Source of the DNA: Stenotrophomonas lacuserhaii
Lineage (GTDB): Bacteria > Pseudomonadota > Gammaproteobacteria > Xanthomonadales > Xanthomonadaceae
Length of the DNA stretch: 64,000 nucleotides
Assembly (NCBI RefSeq): GCF_014836545.1
Contig: NZ_JACSQS010000009.1
Coordinates: 1-64,000, forward strand
Reading direction: 5' to 3'
Positions 36,038 through 44,778 of the stretch are shown in pieces. Below the pieces are notes generated by a model, which worked only from the letters and a program-made list of their open reading frames with translations, did no database searches and was not told the DNA's origin. The translations under genes and the position numbers were made by a program. Numbering within the stretch: the stretch's first letter is position 1; each line of letters opens with the position of its first letter.

Positions 36038-36122
36038 CCGCCAGGCCCGGGCAGGGCGCGGCAAGGTCGTTCTCTTCATTCCCGATGCCGCCGCCCCCGG
36101 CTATGCTGTGGGGATGCCGCCC

Positions 36123-37898
36123 ATGAAATCGACCCTGCCGTTGGCCTGCCTGGCCCTGTTCTCCATCGCTTCAGCGCATGCGCGAGGCACTATCGAAAAG
36201 GTGGATATCCGCGGCCTGGACAAGGGCGACGATGCCGAAATCATCGAAAACATCCAGGTCTCGCTGACGCTTTTCGACACGATCGGCAAAGTGCAGGGTG
36301 AATCGCGGCTGGAGTATCTGCTGTCACAGGCCGAGCGCCAGACCCGCGAGGCGCTGGAGCCGTTCGGTTTCTACAACCCGACCATCACCGTCGAGGCGCC
36401 GCGTACGGGCGAGACCCTGCGCGTGGTGATCAATGTGAAAAAGGGCGAGCCGGTACGGGTCCGCGAGGACCACATCGAGATCACCGGCCCGGCCATGTAC
36501 GACCGTTACCTGCAGGATGACCTGGAGGCGTTCAGGCCGCGCAAGGGTGACGCTTTCGAACACACGTTGTACGAAGCCAGCAAGATCACCGTGACCCGGC
36601 GACTGGCCGAGCGCGGCTATTTCGATGCCGATTACACCCAGCATCAGGTACAGGTCACCCGCGCGGAAAATGCGGCGGATATCGATCTGGCCTGGGACAG
36701 CGGGCGCCGTTACAACATGGGCCCGATCACCTTCAAGCAGAATTACTTCGTCGACAAGCTGTTCGATCCGCTGGTGTACTGGGAAGAGGGCAGCTATTTC
36801 CACGAGGGCAAGCTGGACCGGCTGCGCGAATCGCTGACCAAGCTGGATTACTTCAGCACCATCGACATCCAGCCCAAGCCAGGTGAAGCCGACGAGAACG
36901 GCAATGTGCCGGTGGACGTCAACCTGACCCGTGCCAAGCGCAGCATCTACACCACCGGCCTGAGCTATGGCAGCGAGAGCGGCGCCGGTGTGCGTGGTGG
37001 CCTGGAGCGGCGCTGGCTCAACAGCCGCGGGCACAAGATGAACACGCAGCTGGACTATGCCCAGAAGCGTAAAAGCCTCACTACAAGCTATCGGATCCCG
37101 GCCTTCCGCTGGCTCGATGGCTGGTATACGTTCGCCGCCAGCGCCTACGACGAGCAGACCGACTATATCGATCTGCGCAACCTGAAACTGATCGCCAGCC
37201 GCAGCGGGCAGATCAACGAATTCTGGACCGCCACCGCATCGTTCAACGCGCTGCGTGAGCGATGGGGCTATGCATCGGGAACCGAGTTCACCGATGCGGT
37301 CTACCAGTATTCCACCCTGGTCTATCCGCAGATCGCGGCGGACTACGTCAACGTCGATGACCGCCTGTTCCCGCGCAGTGGCATCAGCGGCAGCGCGACG
37401 ATGCGCGGTGGCGTGGAAGGCGCCGGCTCGGACACCAGCTTCGTGCAGGCCAACATGGTGCTGCGCTGGTACGTGCCGCTGGGCCAGACCAATCGCCTGA
37501 TCCTGCGCGGTGAAGGCGGCACCACCTGGACCAGTGACCTGGTCGCGATGCCACCCAGCCTGCGCTACTTCGCCGGCGGTGACCGCAGCATCCGCGGTTA
37601 CGCCTGGCGTGAAGTGGGGCCGCGGACGCCTGAACCGGACAAGTTCGCCCTTGGTGCCAAGCACCTGGTGGTGGGCTCGGCCGAGTACGAGCATTACTTC
37701 AATGATGGGCCGTGGGGCGCGGCGGTGTTCGTCGATACCGGCAGCGCGTTCGACAACACCATCGACCTGCACACCGGCGTGGGTTTCGGCGTGCGCTGGA
37801 AGTCGCCGGTCGGCCCGGTGCGCGTGGACATCGCCCATGGCCTGAACGATCCGGACTCACAGTTCCAGATCTACCTGAACATCGGAGCTGACCTGTGA
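36123..37898 (+). CDS. tamA: Translocation and assembly module outer-membrane protein TamA
   Basis: This 591-aa Omp85-family protein has a signal peptide (MKSTLPLACLALFSIASAHA), POTRA domains (about 22-265) and a C-terminal 16-strand barrel with the GGDRSIRGYAWREVGPR loop. It works with TamB to move lipids and some outer-membrane proteins to the outer membrane. ATG 36123 has a GGGG about ten bases upstream; ATG 36114 is the alternative. A TATGCT hexamer at about 36102 could be part of its own promoter, separating it from the secretion island. Confidence 0.93.
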   Translation: MKSTLPLACLALFSIASAHARGTIEKVDIRGLDKGDDAEIIENIQVSLTLFDTIGKVQGESRLEYLLSQAERQTREALEPFGFYNPTITVEAPRTGETLRVVINVKKGEPVRVREDHIEITGPAMYDRYLQDDLEAFRPRKGDAFEHTLYEASKITVTRRLAERGYFDADYTQHQVQVTRAENAADIDLAWDSGRRYNMGPITFKQNYFVDKLFDPLVYWEEGSYFHEGKLDRLRESLTKLDYFSTIDIQPKPGEADENGNVPVDVNLTRAKRSIYTTGLSYGSESGAGVRGGLERRWLNSRGHKMNTQLDYAQKRKSLTTSYRIPAFRWLDGWYTFAASAYDEQTDYIDLRNLKLIASRSGQINEFWTATASFNALRERWGYASGTEFTDAVYQYSTLVYPQIAADYVNVDDRLFPRSGISGSATMRGGVEGAGSDTSFVQANMVLRWYVPLGQTNRLILRGEGGTTWTSDLVAMPPSLRYFAGGDRSIRGYAWREVGPRTPEPDKFALGAKHLVVGSAEYEHYFNDGPWGAAVFVDTGSAFDNTIDLHTGVGFGVRWKSPVGPVRVDIAHGLNDPDSQFQIYLNIGADL

Positions 37899-40800
37899 GC
37901 ACGCCGACCCCGACCCCGCCGAGCGCACCCAACGCGCAGGCCCCCGTGCCACGCCGGCGCTTCTACCGGCGTCGTCGTTTCTGGGCGTGGTCCGGCGTGG
38001 GCGTGCTTGGCCTGGTGCTGGTTGGACTGCTGGCGGTGTACTGGTTGCTGCAGACCGTCGCCGGCCGCGATGTGCTGCTGGCGCAGGTGATCGCGCGCCT
38101 GCCGGCGGGCGCCAGTTTCACCTGGGACAAGGCCGAAGGCCCGGTGGCCGGACCGCTCACGCTGCACAACGTCGATTTCCGTTACAACGACATCCACTTC
38201 CACGCCGATCGCGCACACCTGGAGCCGGACCTGCGTCCGCTGCTGGGCCGCAAGCTGCTGCTGGACCGGCTGGAGCTGGACAATGCCACGCTGAACCTGG
38301 CCAAGAGCGAAGCGCCCTTCGAGCTGCCGTCATGGCCGGACTCGCTGCCGCAGATCGAGATGCCCCTGGCCATCCAGGCCGACGTCATCCAGGTCAACGG
38401 GCTGCGCGTCACCACCGGCGGCGAGCCGACCATCGACATCGCGCGCATCGGCGGTGGACTGGAAATCGCCAACGGCGAGTTCAAGGCCAATCAGTTGCTG
38501 GTGGACAGCGACATGGGCAATGTCCGCATCAACGGCCATTACATTCCTTCCGATGACTACGACACCGACCTGAGCGCCACCGCCATCCTGCCGGCACCGC
38601 GTGGCCGTACGCCAGCCAGCGTGGGCCTGGTGGCACGCGGCAACCTGGGCCATATGGAAGTGGCCGTGGCCGGTCGTGCACCCGAGCCGCTGCGCGCGAT
38701 GCTGGTGTTCGACGGCCGCACCGACCCCACCTGGAAGGCCAGCGCACGCACCGATGCGCTGGACGTGCGGTTGCTGACCCCGGCGCTGAGCGCCTCCACG
38801 CTGGAGCCGCTGACGCTGGACTTCACCGCGTCCGGCAAGGGCGGCAGTGCCGACCTGCAGGGTACCGCCCAGCTTGGCGAACAGAAGATCGAGCTTGCCC
38901 CGTCCAAGGTGCAGCTGGAAGACCAGGTGCTGAAGGTATCGCCGCTGGTGGTCAAGGCATTCGGTGGACAGGTGCGGCTGAAAGGCAGTGCCGACTTCCG
39001 CGAGCAGGGCAACCAGAAACTCAATTTCTCCGTCGTCGCCAATGACCTGACGTATACCCCGCCTGCTGATCCCAACACCGCCGGCGGTGTGGCGGTGCCG
39101 GTGACGTTGCGCGAAGCCCGCATGGGACTGGCCGGTACGCTGCAGGCGTGGGCGGCGATCGGCACGGCCGACATCGAGCGCGATGGCCAGAAGGCAGCGC
39201 TGCAGTTCGATGTGCGTGGCAACGAGAACGCAGCACGCATCGAGCAGCTGCAGGCGCGCACGCCCGGCGGCACGCTCGAGGTGGAAGGGAACGTGGCCTG
39301 GGCGCCGCAGCTGCAATGGGATGCCAAGGCGACACTCGACGCGTTCGACCCGGGCTACTTCATGCCGGGCTGGGACGGGCGCCTGTCCGGCCATCTTGCC
39401 AGCACCGGCCGCCAGCTGCCGGTGCCGGCCAATGCACCGCCGGGGACCGCCGGCGTCATCGAAGCGACGGTCGATCTGCCCTCCCTGAAGGGCAGATTGC
39501 GGCAGCGTGCAGTGGATGCGCAGGGCAAGTTCGCGGTGCAGGGCGAGCAGGGTGAAGGGCAGCTGAAGTTGGCCGTCGGTGCGAGTCGTGTCACCGCGTC
39601 GGGCAAGGTCGGCGACCGGCTGGACATCGATGCGCGCTTTGAACCGCTGCAGCTCAGTGACCTGCTGCCCGGTGCCGATGGCGGCCTGCAGGGCACGGTG
39701 CAGATCAAGGGGCGGCGCGACGCGCCGGACATCACCGCCGACCTGGTGGGCAGCAACCTGCGCTGGGGCGATTACGCGGCCGAAGCGATCAGCCTGAAGG
39801 GTCGCCTGCCATGGAGCGGCGACAATGGCACGCTGGCGCTGCAGGGCCGCAACGTCAACGCCGGGATGCTGCTGGAAAGCCTGAACGTGGACGCGCAGGG
39901 CAGCGTCAGCAACCTGCGGTTGACCGCGCACGGCCGCAACGACATGGGCGCGGTGGACCTGCAGGGCAGTGTCCGCCAGCAGGGCCAGCAGTGGCGCGGC
40001 AAACTTGAATCGCTGCGCCTTGCACCGCAGAAGGGTGATCCCTGGGTGCTGCGCAGCGCGTCGGATTTCGCGATCAACGGCAGCAACTACAGCCTGACCG
40101 AAACCTGCCTGGCCCCGGCCACCGGTGGTGCGCTGTGCGTGCATGCCAACTGGCCGCGCGAAGGGCTGGTGGTGCGCGGCGACGCGCTGCCGCTGACGCT
40201 TGTGCAGCCGTGGTTGCCGCCGACCTCCGGGCGTCGCATCTTCCTGCGCGGGGAGGTGACGATGGATGCGCAGATCCGACCGCGCGGCAATGCCTGGGAA
40301 GGCAACGTGGAGGTGCGTTCGGCCGAAGGTGGCGTGCGCCTGGGCGACAACGCCCGCGGCGAACTGCTGAAGTACGACCAGTTCTCGATCAAGCTGGACA
40401 TGACGCCTGCACGTATCGACGGCTTCCTCGGCATGGGCTTCCAGGGCAACGGCTTCGTCAATGCCAAGGTGCAGACCGGCTGGGATGCCAGCGCTCCGTT
40501 GAATGGTGAGCTGTACCTCAACATGGCGCGGCTGTACTGGCTGGAACTGTTCTCACCGGATATCGTGCGGCCGACCGGCCTGATCGAAGGCCACGTGAGC
40601 CTGCGTGGAACCCGCAGCCAGCCGCTGCTGGGCGGTGAGGCCACGCTGAGTGACTTCAAGGGCGAATTCCCGGCTCTGGGCCTGACCTTCGAACAGGGCA
40701 AAGGCAACTTCACCGCACAACCGGATGGCTCGGCGAAGATCACCGCGCAGGCCAATTCCGGCAAGGGCACGCTGTATGTAGACGGTGGCCTGTCGTGGTT

Positions 40801-41749
40801 CGGCGATGCACAGCCGCTGCAGCTGCATATCCACGGCGACAACGTCTTGTTGTCCAACACCAGCGAACTGCGCGTGGTGGCCAACCCGAACCTGGATTTC
40901 ACCCTGGCCGGCACCACCATGCAGCTGAAGGGCGAGGTGCTGGTGCCGGAGGCCGACATCGACCTGGAACGCCTCGACCGCGGTACCTCGGTCTCCTCGG
41001 ACGTGGTGGTGCTTGATCCGGTGGATCCGGAAGAGACGGCCAGCTCGCCGCTGGACATGGACCTGACGGTCAGCCTTGGCGACAACGTCAAGATGGCCGG
41101 TTTCGGCCTGAAGGGCGCGTTGACCGGCAAGATGCAGGTATGGGCCAAGCCGGGTCGCGAAATGACCGCCAACGGCGGGCTGGAAGTGAGTGGCCGCTAC
41201 AAGGCCTACGGCCAGGACCTGACCATCACGCGCGGCCAGCTGACCTGGAACTACAACCCCGTGTCCGATCCACGCATCAACCTGCGCGCGGAACGTCGCA
41301 TCGCCGATGTGACCGCCGGCATCGATGTGACCGGCCGTGCGATGCAGCCGCGCGCACAGGTGTGGTCGGACCCGTCCATGTCGCAATCCGAGGCGCTCGG
41401 TTACCTGGTGCTCGGCCGCAGCCTGACCGGGGCCACCAGCGACCAGACCCAGCAGGTCAACGCCGCATCGGCGGCCCTGTCGGCCGGCAGTGGGCTGCTT
41501 GCCTCGCAGCTGGGCGCGAAACTGGGACTGGATGACGCGGGCGTCAGCCAGTCGCGCGCACTTGGCGGCTCGGTGCTGGGCGTGGGCAAGTTCATTTCGC
41601 CGAAGTTGTATGTCGGTTACGGCGTCTCGCTGGTGGGCAGCGGGTCGGTGCTGACGCTGAAATACCTGCTCAGTCGCGGCTTCGATATCGAGGTGGAATC
41701 GAGCACGGTGGAGAACCGGGGCTCGTTGAACTGGCGCCGCGAAAAATAG
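37895..41749 (+). CDS. tamB: Translocation and assembly module inner-membrane protein TamB
   Basis: This very long AsmA-like/DUF490 protein (1284 aa) has one N-terminal membrane helix (about 30-52) and a periplasm-spanning beta-taco that carries lipids towards the outer membrane. The C-terminal DUF490 block includes DPRINLRAERRIADVTAGID, QSEALGYLVLGRSL and LSRGFDIEVESSTVENRGS. It starts with GTG inside the tamA stop (GTGA) and forms the usual tamAB pair. Confidence 0.95.
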   Translation: MSTPTPTPPSAPNAQAPVPRRRFYRRRRFWAWSGVGVLGLVLVGLLAVYWLLQTVAGRDVLLAQVIARLPAGASFTWDKAEGPVAGPLTLHNVDFRYNDIHFHADRAHLEPDLRPLLGRKLLLDRLELDNATLNLAKSEAPFELPSWPDSLPQIEMPLAIQADVIQVNGLRVTTGGEPTIDIARIGGGLEIANGEFKANQLLVDSDMGNVRINGHYIPSDDYDTDLSATAILPAPRGRTPASVGLVARGNLGHMEVAVAGRAPEPLRAMLVFDGRTDPTWKASARTDALDVRLLTPALSASTLEPLTLDFTASGKGGSADLQGTAQLGEQKIELAPSKVQLEDQVLKVSPLVVKAFGGQVRLKGSADFREQGNQKLNFSVVANDLTYTPPADPNTAGGVAVPVTLREARMGLAGTLQAWAAIGTADIERDGQKAALQFDVRGNENAARIEQLQARTPGGTLEVEGNVAWAPQLQWDAKATLDAFDPGYFMPGWDGRLSGHLASTGRQLPVPANAPPGTAGVIEATVDLPSLKGRLRQRAVDAQGKFAVQGEQGEGQLKLAVGASRVTASGKVGDRLDIDARFEPLQLSDLLPGADGGLQGTVQIKGRRDAPDITADLVGSNLRWGDYAAEAISLKGRLPWSGDNGTLALQGRNVNAGMLLESLNVDAQGSVSNLRLTAHGRNDMGAVDLQGSVRQQGQQWRGKLESLRLAPQKGDPWVLRSASDFAINGSNYSLTETCLAPATGGALCVHANWPREGLVVRGDALPLTLVQPWLPPTSGRRIFLRGEVTMDAQIRPRGNAWEGNVEVRSAEGGVRLGDNARGELLKYDQFSIKLDMTPARIDGFLGMGFQGNGFVNAKVQTGWDASAPLNGELYLNMARLYWLELFSPDIVRPTGLIEGHVSLRGTRSQPLLGGEATLSDFKGEFPALGLTFEQGKGNFTAQPDGSAKITAQANSGKGTLYVDGGLSWFGDAQPLQLHIHGDNVLLSNTSELRVVANPNLDFTLAGTTMQLKGEVLVPEADIDLERLDRGTSVSSDVVVLDPVDPEETASSPLDMDLTVSLGDNVKMAGFGLKGALTGKMQVWAKPGREMTANGGLEVSGRYKAYGQDLTITRGQLTWNYNPVSDPRINLRAERRIADVTAGIDVTGRAMQPRAQVWSDPSMSQSEALGYLVLGRSLTGATSDQTQQVNAASAALSAGSGLLASQLGAKLGLDDAGVSQSRALGGSVLGVGKFISPKLYVGYGVSLVGSGSVLTLKYLLSRGFDIEVESSTVENRGSLNWRREK

Positions 41750-41908
41750 CGGCGTCGTGGAGCGTCCGAGGACGCTGGTGTCATCAAGGTCAGCGGCCTG
41801 CGCACGCTGGCCCGGCTGCCGGCCAGGACCTGCCCAAGGTCCGGCGGTTGTCGTGTGGGGCACGCAGAGGCTAAGGTCACGGGCTGACCTGATCCGCCGG
41901 ATGCCCGC

Positions 41909-44059
41909 ATGTTCTCCCGCACAACCCTTTCCGTCTCCCTGGCCCTGGGCCTGTCCATGGCGGCAGGCGCACATGCCGACGAAGGCATGTGGATGCCCAC
42001 CCAGCTGCCAGCGCTGGCCAAGCCGCTGAAAGCGGCCGGTTTCAAGGGCGATCCGAACGATCTCGCCAATGTGACCGCGCCGCCGCTCAGCGCCGTGGTG
42101 CGCGCAGGGGGCGGCACCGCCTCGTTCGTCTCTCCCGAAGGGCTGCTGCTGACCAACCATCACGTGGCGATGGGCGTGATCCAGTACAACAGCACGCCCG
42201 AGCACAATTTGATCGACGACGGCTTCATTGCCAAGGGCCGGGGCGATGAGCGGCCGTCCAATCCGGATTTCCGCGTGCTGGTCACGGTGGGGTTCGACAA
42301 GGTCACCGATCAGGTGCTGGCGCAGGCCAAGGGCAAGACCGGCCGTGCCTATTTCGATGCCGTGGACAGCGCCAGCAAGCAGATCGTGGCCGACTGCGAA
42401 CGCGACGGCAGCATGCGCTGCTCGGTGGCCGACATGTACTACGGAACCGATTTCTACCGTATTTCCCAGCTGGAACTCAGCGACGTGCGGCTGGTCTACG
42501 CACCGCCGCGGGCGATCGGCAACTATGGCGACGAGATCGACAATTTCATGTGGCCGCGCCACACCGGTGATTTCACCCTGTTGCGCGCCTACGTCGGCAA
42601 GGATGGCAAGCCTGCCGCGTACAGCCCCGACAACGTGCCCTACCAGGCGCCGGCGCACCTGCAGATGTCGTTGCAGGGGCCGAAGGCGGGCGACTTCGCG
42701 ATGCTGGCCGGTTACCCGGGAATCACCTATCGGCATCGCACTGCGAACGAGTTCGCCAGCCAGATCGACAGCGTGCTGCCGCGCCGCGTCGCGCTGTTCC
42801 AGCAGATGATCGATACCATCGAAGCGGCGACTCAGGGCGATGCGCAGGCACGCACCCGCTATGCTTCGCAGTTGCAGTCGCTGAAGAACAACCGCAAGCG
42901 CGCCGCCGGTGAACTGGAGGGGCTGCTGCGCAGCGACGCGAAGGCCCAGCGTGCCAGTGACGAGCAGGCGATGCTGGCCAGCGCCGATACCCGCTATCGC
43001 GGTGATATCCAGGCCCTGCTGGCCACGCTGTCACAGGGCGCGGCGGTAGCTGAGCGCGACCTGCTGCTGGACCAGATCGCCAGCCAGACCCAGCTGCTGC
43101 GCTCGGCACTGCTGCTGGAGCGCCTGCGGCTGGAATCGGCCAAGCCGGACGCCCAGCGTGAAAGCGGCTTCCAGCAGCGCGACCAGGCACTGATCGAAGG
43201 GGTGTTGAAGCAGGCCCAGCGACGCTATGCACCGGGCGTCGAAAAAGCCTTGCTGGGTGCGCTGCTGGGCCGCTACCAGCAGTTGCCGGATGCGCAGCGC
43301 CTGGCGGAGTTCGATGCCGCCTTCGGGCGCACGCCGCAGTCGCTGGGCAGCGCGCTCGATGGCCTGTATGGACGCACCACGCTCGGCGATGAAGCACAGC
43401 GGCTGTCGCGCTTTGCCGCGGCGCGTGAGGGCAAGGCGCTGGCGCCGGATCCCCTGTTGGCCCTGGCCGGCCCGCTGGTACAGGCGCAGCTGCGCGTGGA
43501 AGGCGAGCGCAAGACTCGGGAGGGCGAGGGCCTGCGCCTGCGCCCGGCCTACATGCAGGCATTGTTCGCCTGGCGCGCCCAGCAGGGCAGGGCGGTCTAT
43601 CCCGACGCCAACCGCAGCCTGCGCATCAGCTTCGGCAAGGTGGAGGCGCTGAGCCCGCGCGATGGCGTGCACTTCGATCCGGTGACCACCGTGGCCGGCA
43701 TCGTGGAGAAAAACACCAATGCGTATCCGTTCGATGCACCGCGCCCGCTGCTGGACGCCATCGCCAAGGGCGATTTTGGCAGCACCGCCGATCCGGCGCT
43801 GAAGACCCAGACGGTCAACTTCCTGACCAACCTGGATACCACCGGTGGCAACTCAGGCTCCCCTGTTCTCAATGCCAAGGGCGAACTGATCGGCCTCAAC
43901 TTCGACAGCAACTGGGAGTCGGTCAGCGCCAGCTGGTGGTTCGATCCGCGCTTCAAGCGCGCCGTCCACGTGGACATGCGTTACCTGCGCTGGCTGCTGG
44001 CCAAGGTCTATCCGGCCCCGGCACTGCTGCAGGAAATGGGTGTGCCGGCGGAACAATGA
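41909..44059 (+). CDS. S46-family dipeptidyl peptidase (DPP7/DPP11 type)
   Basis: This 716-aa periplasmic serine exopeptidase releases N-terminal dipeptides. A signal peptide (cleavage near AHA-DE, residue 23) is followed by a chymotrypsin-like domain with LLTNHHVA (catalytic His at 85), an inserted helical domain in the middle, and catalytic Ser649 in TGGNSGSPVL. The residue 18 after the Ser, equal to position 673 of the Porphyromonas enzymes, is Ser667 (FDSNWE). Gly there marks DPP7 (hydrophobic P1) and Arg or Ser marks DPP11 (acidic P1), so DPP11-type specificity is favoured. It is a single gene facing the convergent hypothetical gene. Confidence 0.92.
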   Translation: MFSRTTLSVSLALGLSMAAGAHADEGMWMPTQLPALAKPLKAAGFKGDPNDLANVTAPPLSAVVRAGGGTASFVSPEGLLLTNHHVAMGVIQYNSTPEHNLIDDGFIAKGRGDERPSNPDFRVLVTVGFDKVTDQVLAQAKGKTGRAYFDAVDSASKQIVADCERDGSMRCSVADMYYGTDFYRISQLELSDVRLVYAPPRAIGNYGDEIDNFMWPRHTGDFTLLRAYVGKDGKPAAYSPDNVPYQAPAHLQMSLQGPKAGDFAMLAGYPGITYRHRTANEFASQIDSVLPRRVALFQQMIDTIEAATQGDAQARTRYASQLQSLKNNRKRAAGELEGLLRSDAKAQRASDEQAMLASADTRYRGDIQALLATLSQGAAVAERDLLLDQIASQTQLLRSALLLERLRLESAKPDAQRESGFQQRDQALIEGVLKQAQRRYAPGVEKALLGALLGRYQQLPDAQRLAEFDAAFGRTPQSLGSALDGLYGRTTLGDEAQRLSRFAAAREGKALAPDPLLALAGPLVQAQLRVEGERKTREGEGLRLRPAYMQALFAWRAQQGRAVYPDANRSLRISFGKVEALSPRDGVHFDPVTTVAGIVEKNTNAYPFDAPRPLLDAIAKGDFGSTADPALKTQTVNFLTNLDTTGGNSGSPVLNAKGELIGLNFDSNWESVSASWWFDPRFKRAVHVDMRYLRWLLAKVYPAPALLQEMGVPAEQ

Positions 44060-44089
44060 GCGGGGCCGGCGGGAGGAGGGCGGCCCGCC

Positions 44090-44701
44090 TCAGCGCGCGA
44101 TGAACGTCAGCAGCAGGCGGCGCACCGGTGCATCCATGGCATCGAAGGTGGGCTGACGGTATTGCGGGACATCCAGCGGGTTGTTCGGATCCCAGCCGAG
44201 GGCGTTGCTGCCTGGCTGCGGTTCGAACACAGGCGGGGCGGTCGTGGCGCTCCACGCACACACGAACAGTCCGTGCACGCCCTGCTCCCAGCCTTCCACG
44301 ATGCGCACCGATGACAGCACGATGCCCTGCCTGGCGCTGTCCCGGGCCAGATCGGCGCTGATCGTGTCCACCAGCCGGGTGGTTTCATCAGCCGTGCGCT
44401 CCTGCACCCATTCCCACGTGGCCGCTGCCAGTGCGCGCTCAACAAGCAGGCGTACCTCCGCTTCCGGTGTCGCGGGCGCATGCTGCAGCGGCGCATTCGC
44501 TATCCGGCCCGGCGTCGCCGGCGGGCCCGCGACGTCGCGGATCGCCGAAAGATCGGGATGGGTGCCGCGGAGCGCGGCAACAAGCACCGGAAAGGTTGAC
44601 TGGACCGGGGCGGTCGAATTCATGGCGATCCGGGCATCAAGGCACAACGGCAGGTGCTGCGGCCCGATAGCATGCGCTCCTGCCACGGCGACGGCCTTCA
44701 T
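44090..44701 (-). CDS. Hypothetical protein
   Basis: A 203-aa protein that I do not recognise. It has no clear signal peptide or membrane helix; the middle part (about 85-120) is helical (LLVERALAAATWEWVQERTA), followed by a possible beta-strand-rich region. The Met at 44701 has a weak GGCGAG upstream; another Met at 44623 would give 177 aa. It ends 30 bases from the stop of the convergent S46 peptidase and is divergent from the hybrid kinase. Confidence 0.55.
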   Translation of the reverse strand: MKAVAVAGAHAIGPQHLPLCLDARIAMNSTAPVQSTFPVLVAALRGTHPDLSAIRDVAGPPATPGRIANAPLQHAPATPEAEVRLLVERALAAATWEWVQERTADETTRLVDTISADLARDSARQGIVLSSVRIVEGWEQGVHGLFVCAWSATTAPPVFEPQPGSNALGWDPNNPLDVPQYRQPTFDAMDAPVRRLLLTFIAR

Positions 44702-44778
44702 CGAGCGCTCGCCTGCGCACAGGCTGACCGCCACCCAACCCACTACACTGTCGGCACTGCCGTCCCGGAAGACCGCCT

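Noticed and set aside
36102..36107. TATGCT as a firm tamA -10 box
   Set aside because: No matching -35 element is found and the leader would be only about ten bases long; mentioned with tamA but not listed as a promoter.
41761..41776. AGCGTCC/GGACGCT hairpin after tamB as a terminator
   Set aside because: The loop is only two bases and no T-run follows.
40553..42736. 727-codon minus-strand frame
   Set aside because: It runs through the 3' part of tamB and into the S46 peptidase gene on the other strand, both well supported.
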